The position numbers were made by a program, and so were the translations under genes. A stretch of 29,370 bases of DNA from Candidatus Thorarchaeota archaeon. GTDB taxonomy: Archaea > Asgardarchaeota > Thorarchaeia > Thorarchaeales > Thorarchaeaceae. Below the pieces are notes generated by a model. That model was given only the letters and a program-made list of their open reading frames with translations. It made no database searches and was not told the origin of the DNA. Location: contig JAEORN010000096.1 of assembly GCA_016840825.1 (NCBI GenBank), positions 1 through 29,370 of the forward strand. Reading direction: 5' to 3'. This document shows positions 1 through 7,170 of the stretch, piece by piece (position 1 is the first letter of the stretch; each line of letters starts with the position of its first letter).

Positions 1-762
1 GTCTACAACCTTTCCTTTCTCGAATGTCAATCTGACACCTTCTATGACTTTTCCTTGTTGCAGAAAAGGGATGTCAAAGTATATCTTCCCCTCGACAGAA
101 TCTTCGATTGGTGCTGTAAATACCTCGCCGCTAGGAAGATTATGTTTTCCATCAGATGCTATCCATATTCTTCCTTCAGTCTTCGCATAGAGATCGGTTT
201 CTGGACCTATGTAGCGAATATCATTATGACGCTCTAGATGCTCCTTCATAAGAAATAGACTCTTGCTCTCCTCTTTCCAATCTATGAGTGTTGCTCCATA
301 GACGAAGTTCTGATATTCATCCATGCTCATGTTGGCTTGTTGTGCCAATGTCAGGCAGGGGTGAACGGTCAAACACCACTTCTTGGATAGGCGAATTGCT
401 TGTATCTCTTGATTTGCTTTATTCTGTAGTAATGTTCTCTTTGGGTCAACGTTCGCTAGAGCTGTTATATTCATGGGAGATCGTATAAAGATGTAAGCAT
501 CGCATTTCTCAATCAAAGCTCGTACATGAGCTGGCTCAGTACTGAGCGTGTGATCATCAGCACCATCAAAGAAGGCTCGAGTGATTTCTTCACTATTCAT
601 TAGTGTCACTGGTTGTGCACCAACTCTCGCAACTTCTTTTGTCACTGCAACTGCGAGATCATGAGAAAGTGGACTCGCTACAATCGCAACCATTTCATCT
701 TTCTTGATCTCTGTGCTCCAATTGACAATTATCTTGGCATGTTCTTCAATTCTCGGATCCAT
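1..762 (-). CDS. Aminopeptidase, M29 family (partial, N-terminal 254 residues)
   Basis: Reading frame on the minus strand starting with ATG at 762 (protein begins MDPRIEEHAKIIVNWS) and open to the window edge, so the C-terminal part lies outside. M29 enzymes are metallo-aminopeptidases of about 400 residues that remove N-terminal amino acids from peptides in the cytoplasm. The family hallmark NLPSGEVFTAP is at about residues 208-218; E213 corresponds to a conserved metal ligand, followed by the expected DSVEGKIYFD strand. The remaining ligands (Glu, His, His, Asp) would be in the missing part. The N-terminal Rossmann-like part (MVAIVASPLSHDLAVAV) also fits. No strong ribosome-binding site is seen before the ATG; a TATA-like stretch lies at about 797-810. 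It is divergent from the binding protein at 992; a link between extracellular peptide capture and peptide hydrolysis is plausible but only inferred. Confidence 0.85.
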   Translation of the reverse strand, partial: MDPRIEEHAKIIVNWSTEIKKDEMVAIVASPLSHDLAVAVTKEVARVGAQPVTLMNSEEITRAFFDGADDHTLSTEPAHVRALIEKCDAYIFIRSPMNITALANVDPKRTLLQNKANQEIQAIRLSKKWCLTVHPCLTLAQQANMSMDEYQNFVYGATLIDWKEESKSLFLMKEHLERHNDIRYIGPETDLYAKTEGRIWIASDGKHNLPSGEVFTAPIEDSVEGKIYFDIPFLQQGKVIEGVRLTFEKGKVVD

Positions 763-936
763 TATCTTTCCCAATCCATTTCGATATCTACTATAACATA
801 TAGATTCCTGCTCATGTAGATCCTACCAATTTCACGATTCTCACATTTCTATTAGGGCAATTAGCTACAACCATTCCCACATATAGCTAGGTGTGCATTC
901 CCCCCTATTAAGGAAAATCTAGAGTATCATCATAGG

Positions 937-953
937 TGTTGCGGTTCGCAACA
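937..953. promoter_or_regulatory. Perfect inverted repeat in leader of binding-protein gene
   Basis: TGTTGCG-GTT-CGCAACA, seven paired bases around a three-base centre, 39 bases before the ATG at 992. It can be an operator for a dimeric regulator or a small hairpin in the 5' leader; the sequence alone does not decide. A possible TATA-like element (CATATAG) lies at about 882-888. The equivalent spot before the paralogue at 26933 has a different short hairpin (CTAGT/ACTAG, 26907-26921), so the site is not shared. Confidence 0.4.
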
Positions 954-991
954 AATCCCTCTTCGACTCGGGGAATGGAGAATAATACAAA

Positions 992-2818
992 ATGCTGTCA
1001 AATACACAGAAACGCCTCCTAGCGATTTCGCTGGTTACTGCTTTTCTTTTCATGGCGGTTTCACCGGCTTTTGTTGCAGCACAGACTTTACCTGGTCACA
1101 AAAAGAGTGGTCCTTACATCAACAAAATAGTGTTTGATGTTATCACTCAAGAGGACCAGCGAGTTATTGCAATTCAGGATGGCTCTATTGACTTGATCGA
1201 TGACCAGCTTGATCCATCGTTTCTCGAAACTTTGGTGGAAGCTGAGGACGTTGAGGTGTTCCACAAGCCAAGAATGGGATACGGTTATGTTGAGATCAAT
1301 TGTGCCAAATACCCTCTGAACATAACTGCATTAAGACGTGCTATTGCCTTTGCATTAGACAAAGAGGCAATCTCTGATGATGTCTGGGATGGTTTGTCTC
1401 AGCCATTAGATAGCTGTGTTCCAAATAATCATGTCTTTACCATTGAGGGTCAGCTACCATACACCTACTATGAGGAAAATGCTGATTTCGGAAATCAATT
1501 GCTTGATGACGCTGGTTTCTTGGATATTGATGAAGATGGCTTCAGAGAAGCTCCTGATGGAAGTGATTTTGACATTCTAGTTGAATGTGCCTCAACTTCT
1601 AACATCGCTATCGAGTGTGGACAAATTCTTGCTGAAGCACTAGTAGCTCTAGATATTGATGGTACATCCGAAGCAACAGACTTCTATGACTATCTAAACA
1701 GATTGTACTTCCATGGCGACTATGATATGGTCTTCCTTGGTACTAGTTTCACAAACATGGATGTAGACTGGCTAGAGACCCAATTTGGGTCAGAGTATGC
1801 TACTGAGCCTTATCTGAATCTACCAAACTTCCGTAATGCAACATTTGATTCCTGGATCTCACAGCTAAAGACTGGAACCTCATTTGAGGAAGTATACGAG
1901 GCCGCAATTGAGATGCAGAGAATCTTCGTATATGAGTGTCCTGAGATTATCCTTTACAACAACATTCAGCTATACCCATATAGAACCGATAGACTCGAGG
2001 GATGGCAAGAGGATGTTCTTTATGGTATCCCCGGATATTGGACCAACATGAAGGTGCACATGAAGGACTCATTGGGTGGTCCATATGGTGGTACACTGAC
2101 ATGGAGCAACTCTGAGGATGTTGATACTTTCAACCATATGGCGGCTGGCTCAGGCTATACTCAGCAGGTACTTGATATGATGTTTGACCAATTGATTAAG
2201 CTTGATGCCGATGGTAATGACCTTCCATGGCTAGCAGAGTCTTGGACAATTGAAACGAATGATGACAATCCTGCCGTCACAGATGGACATATGCGTATCA
2301 CATTCGATATAATCCAGAATGCAACTTGGAGTGATGGTGTACCTCTTACGGGTGAAGATGTAGCATTCACTTTGAACTACTACAAGAACGGAGCTGGTAA
2401 TCCATATGGTCCTGATTTGGTCAATATGGTCGCTGCATATGCTCCAACCGCCTATCAGGTCATTGTTGAATACTCAACTGAATCCTACTGGAACTTGCAT
2501 CTCTGTGGATACGATGAGATCATTCCAAAGCATGTCTTTGAAGATCTTGATCCTGACGATTGGCAACAATACCAGCCAGATCCACCTTCATCTCCAATGG
2601 TTACTTCTGGACCATTCAATGTTACTGAGGCTGTTGCTGGTGAGTTCGTAGAACTAACCTACAACCCGAACTTCTTCTATGGTCTAGATAGATCCGGAAG
2701 CGGATCAACCGACACCGATGACACCCCTATTGACATTACCTTGGCTTTAGTTGTTGGTGGTATTGGTGCTGCAGTTGTTGTTCTGATTGGTGGATATGTC
2801 CTCATGAGAAACAAATAG
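992..2818 (+). CDS. Circularly permuted family-5 solute-binding protein, membrane anchored
   Basis: 608 residues. Residues 1-31 form a signal peptide (KR, hydrophobic stretch, VAAQT). Residues about 38-355 match the second half of peptide/nickel ABC binding proteins (SBP_bac_5): YINKIVFDVI, LRRAIAFALDKEAISD, LLDDAGFLDIDEDG, GDYDMVFLG, then a closing YRTDRLEGW-type strand. Residues about 366-565 match the first half of the same family: GGTLTWSNSEDVDTFN, GNDLPWLAESW, WSDGVPLTGEDVAFTLNYY, IIPKHVF, VTSGPFNV, LTYNPNFFYG. The normal order is reversed, with new ends at the linker where usual family members read NPxYW...PxIDKIVF. A short Ser/Thr/Asp linker and one C-terminal membrane segment (about 580-603) ending RNK anchor it to the membrane. 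No lipobox. No permease or ATPase gene is adjacent. A paralogue with the same order starts at 26933. Substrate unknown; peptides are the family default. Confidence 0.9.
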   Translation: MLSNTQKRLLAISLVTAFLFMAVSPAFVAAQTLPGHKKSGPYINKIVFDVITQEDQRVIAIQDGSIDLIDDQLDPSFLETLVEAEDVEVFHKPRMGYGYVEINCAKYPLNITALRRAIAFALDKEAISDDVWDGLSQPLDSCVPNNHVFTIEGQLPYTYYEENADFGNQLLDDAGFLDIDEDGFREAPDGSDFDILVECASTSNIAIECGQILAEALVALDIDGTSEATDFYDYLNRLYFHGDYDMVFLGTSFTNMDVDWLETQFGSEYATEPYLNLPNFRNATFDSWISQLKTGTSFEEVYEAAIEMQRIFVYECPEIILYNNIQLYPYRTDRLEGWQEDVLYGIPGYWTNMKVHMKDSLGGPYGGTLTWSNSEDVDTFNHMAAGSGYTQQVLDMMFDQLIKLDADGNDLPWLAESWTIETNDDNPAVTDGHMRITFDIIQNATWSDGVPLTGEDVAFTLNYYKNGAGNPYGPDLVNMVAAYAPTAYQVIVEYSTESYWNLHLCGYDEIIPKHVFEDLDPDDWQQYQPDPPSSPMVTSGPFNVTEAVAGEFVELTYNPNFFYGLDRSGSGSTDTDDTPIDITLALVVGGIGAAVVVLIGGYVLMRNK

Positions 2819-2831
2819 TTTATCGATTTGA

Positions 2832-2865
2832 GAGGGGAATAATCCCCTCCAACTCTCTTTTTTTT
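2832..2865 (+). terminator. Hairpin and T-tract terminator after binding-protein gene
   Basis: GAGGGGA-ATAA-TCCCCTC stem (2832-2849), then a short CT-rich stretch and eight Ts (2858-2865), starting 14 bases after the stop at 2818. It ends the binding-protein transcript before the permease gene, which therefore probably has its own promoter. Confidence 0.7.
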
Positions 2866-2924
2866 GGATTGCTTCCACATACAGTTTATAGGCTAGTATG
2901 GATGATGAATTCTTGTGATTGAGT

Positions 2925-4208
2925 ATGGCAATTTCCTCTATTCTTGTTTTAGTCATTTTTATTGTCACCCTGCTATTGATAATGACTGAGAGAATCGATG
3001 AAACCGCAATCACAATCTTTGGGATGTCCTTAGCAGGTGTGGTACTACTGCTTTTCGATGGAATCGCCTTCTCAGATTATTTAGTTGAAATTGAATGGGG
3101 TTCAATAATGTTCATTGCTGCTATGCTCATCATAGTGGCAGTGGCTGCCTCTTCTGGAATGTTTCAATATTTGGCATTGATATTAGTTAGAAGAACTCAA
3201 GGTAATCCACGTAAGGTCTTCTTGTCGATGATGGGTTTTGTGTTTGCTATTTCCTTGTTCTTGGATCCATTGCCTACCATGTTAGTCATAGGGACCTTTA
3301 CTGTTGAGATTTGCCGAGCTATCGATATGGACTTTCGCCCACTTCTTATCTCAGAGGTAATTGTCGCTAACTTCGCTTCTTTTCCCACAATTGTTGGTTC
3401 AGTACCAAATCTTGTGATTGCTGTGTGGACTGGCGTAAACGCAGGGCTTACGTTTCTGATTCTGATGCCCCTCTCACTTCTTCTATTTGGGATTACAATC
3501 CCCATTTTTCTAATGCAGTACAAGGACTCCTTTGTAGAACAAGAAACTCATGATTCGGATTTCATCTTCTTGCTTCCGCCACGAGTCATGATTAATTCCA
3601 GACGTGATTTTTATCTGTCTGTCATTGCTATGATAATTCTCCTCACGGGGTTCATGGTAGCACCATCTTTTGATCTTGATGTGACCATGATTGCATTGTT
3701 AGTCGCATCCGGTATGCTGATATTTTCTGAGAAAAGAGCAAAGGAGTTCATTCGTCAACTCTCATGGGATACCATCTTCTTTCTCATAGGTCTCTTCGGT
3801 CTAGTTGTTGCTCTCAAGCTCACAGGAACGGTAACTGATCTTGCTAATGGCTTGGGTGCGATAACTGGTGGGAATATCTTTGTTGCAATCATGCTAATGA
3901 TTTGGATTCCTGGATTGGCATTGTCAGCTGTCGATAACATACCTGTTGCTGCAGTCTTAGCTCCATTAGCTGTACAGTTTGGAGATCTGAATCCTGTGGT
4001 TCCAATGGCTTTACTGGCAGGAACCAACGTTGGAGGATATGCCATACCCTTTGGTGACGCTCCAAACATGATTGCAGTAGATTTAGCTGAGAAAGGGCAT
4101 CGTCCTATCACATTCATGGATTTTACCAAGGCTGTTCTGCCTATTGCGATACTGCATATGATAATCATCACAATCTATTGTTCGATTGTTTCCTTGTTCT
4201 TTATCTAG
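2925..4208 (+). CDS. ArsB/NhaD-type ion transporter (IT superfamily permease)
   Basis: 427 residues, almost entirely hydrophobic helices (about 10-12). The family arrangement is two repeats; the first ends with LDPLPTMLVIGTFTVEI...SFPTIVGSVPNLVI (about residues 107-160) and the second with SAVDNIPVAAVLAPLAV...GTNVGGYAIPFGDAPNMI (about 335-390). These DNIP/GSVPN and G-x-x-x-PxGDxPN motifs are typical of arsenite/Na+-H+ antiporter (ArsB/NhaD) relatives in the cytoplasmic membrane. The ATG at 2925 is preferred because GTGATT ends five bases upstream; an in-frame TTG at 2919 would add two residues. The gene stands alone after a terminator and overlaps the convergent GNAT gene by four bases. The transported ion (Na+, arsenite, or a dicarboxylate) cannot be told; no ars genes are nearby. 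Confidence 0.85.
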   Translation: MAISSILVLVIFIVTLLLIMTERIDETAITIFGMSLAGVVLLLFDGIAFSDYLVEIEWGSIMFIAAMLIIVAVAASSGMFQYLALILVRRTQGNPRKVFLSMMGFVFAISLFLDPLPTMLVIGTFTVEICRAIDMDFRPLLISEVIVANFASFPTIVGSVPNLVIAVWTGVNAGLTFLILMPLSLLLFGITIPIFLMQYKDSFVEQETHDSDFIFLLPPRVMINSRRDFYLSVIAMIILLTGFMVAPSFDLDVTMIALLVASGMLIFSEKRAKEFIRQLSWDTIFFLIGLFGLVVALKLTGTVTDLANGLGAITGGNIFVAIMLMIWIPGLALSAVDNIPVAAVLAPLAVQFGDLNPVVPMALLAGTNVGGYAIPFGDAPNMIAVDLAEKGHRPITFMDFTKAVLPIAILHMIIITIYCSIVSLFFI

Positions 4209-4990
4209 TGGAATTCTGCCTTTGTGAAATAAACTGGATCTGCGGATGAGTATACAAATCCCATCTTCTCATAGAGTTTCTGAGCAGGTCTATTGTCACC
4301 GAAGAAATGAAGCACGACTCTATCTGAATCCTTGAGAAGCTCCTTCGTTGCTGCAGCAACAACACATTGTGCATATCCCTTTCTTCTGTGATCTGGATGT
4401 GTTGCTATATTGCCAAGCTCTGTTCCATATTTGCTTACAAAATGGACACCTGCTACTGCAATTACCTTCCCATCCTCATCTCGCACTCCGAAAAAGGGCC
4501 CGAGATTCAGAGCATTAGGTGTCCAAGCAGGAGTTCCAGAAAGTCTGTATAACTCACGTAAATCATCGATATCATTTTCTGACAATCTAAATGTTTCTGC
4601 ATGTTCCTTGCATTTCAATTGAGAGGGATCCTCCATCACCATCTGTCTTTCTTCAATAGCCTCGATATGCTTCGCGATTTTCCTTACTAACTGTAACTGA
4701 CTTGCTGTACAGATGAACACCATATTGGCTTCCTTGAGTGTCTTTCCATAATCAGCTATCAATTCTACAAGGATATCACTACTGTCTGTCCAGAATGCTC
4801 CTGCCAAAAAATCTAGGTCTTTATAGAGAGAGAACACACCCTTGATATCTCCGTCTTCTCGTAGTAATCTGATATCACACCATTCTCTCAATTGGGTAAG
4901 GTCAGCGATTAGAATGATATTCTCAAGAGGTGATTCACTAATGATATCAAGAATTTCTTGGATGTCCTTATCTTGTGCTCTAGAGATCAT
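4205..4990 (-). CDS. GNAT family N-acetyltransferase
   Basis: 261 residues; ATG at 4990 with GAGG seven bases upstream. The C-terminal half is a GNAT domain: VIAVAGVHFVSKYGTELGNI (beta4), THPDHRRKGYAQCVV (acetyl-CoA pyrophosphate loop R-R-K-G-Y-A), and NRPAQKLYEKMGFVY (beta5-alpha4). The N-terminal about 130 residues are a more divergent GNAT-like or substrate-recognition half, as in two-domain archaeal GNATs. It transfers acetyl from acetyl-CoA to an amine; the acceptor is unknown. Its 3' end overlaps the convergent permease gene by four bases. A TATA-like element reading TATATAAT on this strand lies at 5043-5050. Confidence 0.85.
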   Translation of the reverse strand: MISRAQDKDIQEILDIISESPLENIILIADLTQLREWCDIRLLREDGDIKGVFSLYKDLDFLAGAFWTDSSDILVELIADYGKTLKEANMVFICTASQLQLVRKIAKHIEAIEERQMVMEDPSQLKCKEHAETFRLSENDIDDLRELYRLSGTPAWTPNALNLGPFFGVRDEDGKVIAVAGVHFVSKYGTELGNIATHPDHRRKGYAQCVVAAATKELLKDSDRVVLHFFGDNRPAQKLYEKMGFVYSSADPVYFTKAEFH

Positions 4991-5042
4991 GATGTTGCCT
5001 CTTTATCATTGGTAGTACAGGGCATTGCTATAGAATGTGCAA

Positions 5043-5051
5043 ATTATATAT
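5043..5051. promoter_or_regulatory. Shared TATA-like element between divergent genes
   Basis: ATTATATAT on the plus strand; read on the minus strand it is ATATATAAT preceded by a purine-rich GAAAGG (possible BRE). It lies 53 bases before the GNAT start (4990, minus) and about 40 bases before the small ORF at 5090 (plus), so it could serve both directions; the minus reading is the better match. Confidence 0.45.
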
Positions 5052-5089
5052 CCTTTCAAATGTAGAGTTATACTGGAAATAACGTGGTG

Positions 5090-5206
5090 ATGAGCATCAC
5101 TTCAGTAATTGAAAACGGGCATACCTTTGGAGACTGGGAGGCTTATTATGAAACATATGGAGATGTTCAAACTGCAGATGAGAAAGGAATGGAGTTCAAT
5201 GAATAG
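5090..5206 (+). CDS. Possible 38-residue acidic peptide
   Basis: ATG at 5090 to TAG at 5206. The peptide starts MSITSVIENGHTFGDWEA and is acidic, with no Cys and no membrane segment. It lies about 40 bases after a TATA-like element and ends 22 bases before the next gene, so it could be the first gene of a two-gene unit. There is no separate ribosome-binding site (GTGGTG abuts the ATG); translation would be nearly leaderless. No family recognised. It could also be untranslated leader. Confidence 0.3.
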   Translation: MSITSVIENGHTFGDWEAYYETYGDVQTADEKGMEFNE

Positions 5207-5228
5207 AAAGAGGTGTAGGGGATAATTT

Positions 5229-5804
5229 ATGTCAACAAGATATAGTGGTGCTTGTGGTCTACTAATTATACTAAGCACGCTCATAATCACATCGATTGTA
5301 TTCACATTCTTTCTACCAGGTAACACGATACTCGCATTCGGTGTCTTCATTATTCTTACCTTAGTTCTATTGCCAATTGTTTTTGGAGGCCGCCACAGAT
5401 CATATAGAATCGTTGGAATGGGTGCCTATTCGTATACCTTTAGAGAAGTTGAATCACCTCAACCTGGATATCGCCCTGTGGATACATCATCAGTAACAAG
5501 AGTAGTTGTTGATCCATATGATGACTGCGAGTATATCATTTCAGGAAAGCCTGATGAAACCTATAGAACTGCCTGCAGGAATGATTGGCCCTTCAAAACA
5601 ATAAGCAAGAATAGTGGTTGGATCATCCTAGATGAGAAAGGGAATGATATAACGAACAATGCCCTTTCAAACTATCAGGGGATTGCTACAATTCAATCCA
5701 TTATTCCACTAGAAAAGTATGACTCTGCAAAAGATATACCTGACACGAAGGATGCAAAAGAAGAGTATTCGGACATCGACCGTGGAGTGAAATTCTACGA
5801 CTGA
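5229..5804 (+). CDS. Unknown protein with two N-terminal membrane segments
   Basis: 191 residues, ATG at 5229 with GGGGAT about five bases upstream. Residues about 8-28 and 33-53 are hydrophobic helices in a hairpin, followed by GGRHRSYR, whose positive charge suggests that the 135-residue tail is cytoplasmic. The tail is polar and beta-rich, with YDDCEYIISGKPDETYRTAC; Cys pairs there are too few and irregular for a metal site. No known domain recognised. It sits between the possible small peptide upstream and the MFS transporter downstream, on the same strand; a separate promoter is likely for the latter. Confidence 0.7.
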   Translation: MSTRYSGACGLLIILSTLIITSIVFTFFLPGNTILAFGVFIILTLVLLPIVFGGRHRSYRIVGMGAYSYTFREVESPQPGYRPVDTSSVTRVVVDPYDDCEYIISGKPDETYRTACRNDWPFKTISKNSGWIILDEKGNDITNNALSNYQGIATIQSIIPLEKYDSAKDIPDTKDAKEEYSDIDRGVKFYD

Positions 5805-5870
5805 TATGAAACTCGTTTAGCCAAAAAGTCTTTTAGATTGATTGCGGATTAGGGGGTTTCTACTCCGATT

Positions 5871-5881
5871 CCCAGTCTGGG
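5871..5881. promoter_or_regulatory. Short palindrome before MFS gene
   Basis: CCCAG-T-CTGGG, a perfect palindrome 21 bases before the MFS start at 5902. A TTTTAGA element at 5831-5837 is a weak TATA candidate, which would place the palindrome near the transcript start, a usual place for a repressor. Short, so may be chance. Confidence 0.25.
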
Positions 5882-5901
5882 TACTACAGGTGGCGGTTTT
5901 G

Positions 5902-7170
5902 ATGAGTGAGTACAGTAGGAATGAGAAACTCCTGGTGTTCATTGCATGTGCACTAGGTTGGGCTTTTGACGCAGTTGGACTAACTTTAATCAACTTCGTT
6001 GCGACTGACTTAATGGCTGAATTTGGACAATCCTTTGATGCAATTGGATTTGTGTTCTCAGCACAGTATGTAGCTACGGTTCCAGGAGCTATCCTTTTTG
6101 GCAATCTCGCTGATAAGTATGGTAGGAAGAATCTCCTTCTGTTCTCAGTTCTGTGGGATGCCATATTGACTTCTGCGACTGCCTTCGCACCAAACTTTGC
6201 AGTTCTTGCAGTCCTTCGAATCCTCTCAGGAATGGGTGTTTCTTGGGGTATTGCATATGCATTACTTGGAGAGGTATTCTCTCCCAAACGACGTGGATTA
6301 TTTGGTGGACTCATGCATTCAATGTTTCTACTAGGTTACATAATCTCTGCAGTGGCGGCTCTTACTATCTCACCTGCGTTTGGATGGCGGCCAACATTCT
6401 TGGTTACTCTACTTGTAATCCCTCTAATCCTAATTCTGTATGTGAAATTACCAGAATCTCAACTCTGGCAGAAAGTAACGAAAGAAGAAGATGAGATGGG
6501 TGTTCCACTTAGAACTGGGATTGCTGAGGTCTTCAGAGAGGGATATGGAAAACTACTCGTCCTATCAGTTGTACTCTTTTGGTCTGCAGAGTTTGCCTAT
6601 CATGCAATTGTGGATTGGGGTCCAACATTCTTAGAGATTGAGCTCTCATACTCATCTACAGAAGCAAGTACAATCATATTGCTGATTTCGCTTGTTGCCA
6701 TGTTGATACTTCCTGCATTTGGATTGTTGAGTGATAAGGTTGGGCGTCGCGTCAGTTTCATTCTATCAGCAATAGTTGGTCTAATCGCTACCATCTTCCT
6801 AGGTATTTTCGCAATTATACTTCCGAACAACACTCTAGCAGTAGCTTCATTGTTTATCATACCTGCTGGATTTGGTAGTCATGCTTTGTTTGGAGTATGG
6901 GCCTCTGAGATGTTCCCAACGAAATCTAGAGCTGCGGCCACATCAGTCATCTTCAGTCTTGCCCGTGGCTTATCTTTCGGAGGGTGGTTTGTTGGTATAC
7001 TTGCAGTAGCTGTTGGACTATCAATGGGGATGATGCTTGCGATAATTGGATTCGTACTGATGGTTTTCCTACCATTCACATTACCCGAAACTGCAGGTAG
7101 GGACTTCGAGAAACTCGATGCAGGTACAGAGGGTCTTTCGGTTGAAGGAGATGGGGTGACTCCTGAATGA
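5902..7170 (+). CDS. Major facilitator superfamily transporter
   Basis: 422 residues with about 12 hydrophobic helices. MFS motif A is clear between helices 2 and 3 (GNLADKYGRKN), and its copy in the second half is GLLSDKVGRRV. The layout (helix 1 ending GWAFDAVG, PESQLW after helix 6, LPETAGRDFEKLD at the C-terminus) resembles metabolite:proton symporters of organic acids. ATG at 5902 is chosen because AGGTGGC precedes it by seven bases; a TTG at 5842 would add an unlikely 20-residue extension. The last four bases (ATGA) overlap the start of the thiamine-diphosphate enzyme, so the two are translationally coupled, and the carried compound is probably a substrate or product of that enzyme (inference). 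Confidence 0.88.
   Translation: MSEYSRNEKLLVFIACALGWAFDAVGLTLINFVATDLMAEFGQSFDAIGFVFSAQYVATVPGAILFGNLADKYGRKNLLLFSVLWDAILTSATAFAPNFAVLAVLRILSGMGVSWGIAYALLGEVFSPKRRGLFGGLMHSMFLLGYIISAVAALTISPAFGWRPTFLVTLLVIPLILILYVKLPESQLWQKVTKEEDEMGVPLRTGIAEVFREGYGKLLVLSVVLFWSAEFAYHAIVDWGPTFLEIELSYSSTEASTIILLISLVAMLILPAFGLLSDKVGRRVSFILSAIVGLIATIFLGIFAIILPNNTLAVASLFIIPAGFGSHALFGVWASEMFPTKSRAAATSVIFSLARGLSFGGWFVGILAVAVGLSMGMMLAIIGFVLMVFLPFTLPETAGRDFEKLDAGTEGLSVEGDGVTPE

Noticed and set aside
55..819. Three plus-strand frames of 60-68 codons
   Set aside because: They lie opposite the M29 aminopeptidase frame, which carries clear family motifs; the plus frames are Cys/Trp-rich and unstructured.
992..2818. Swapped halves as an assembly or frameshift artefact
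   Set aside because: The frame is continuous and an independent paralogue at 26933 has the same order with different codons.
2700..2818. PGF-CTERM or similar sorting signal at the C-terminus of the first receptor
   Set aside because: No PGF, VPxxP or LPxTG motif precedes the helix; it looks like a plain membrane anchor ending RNK.
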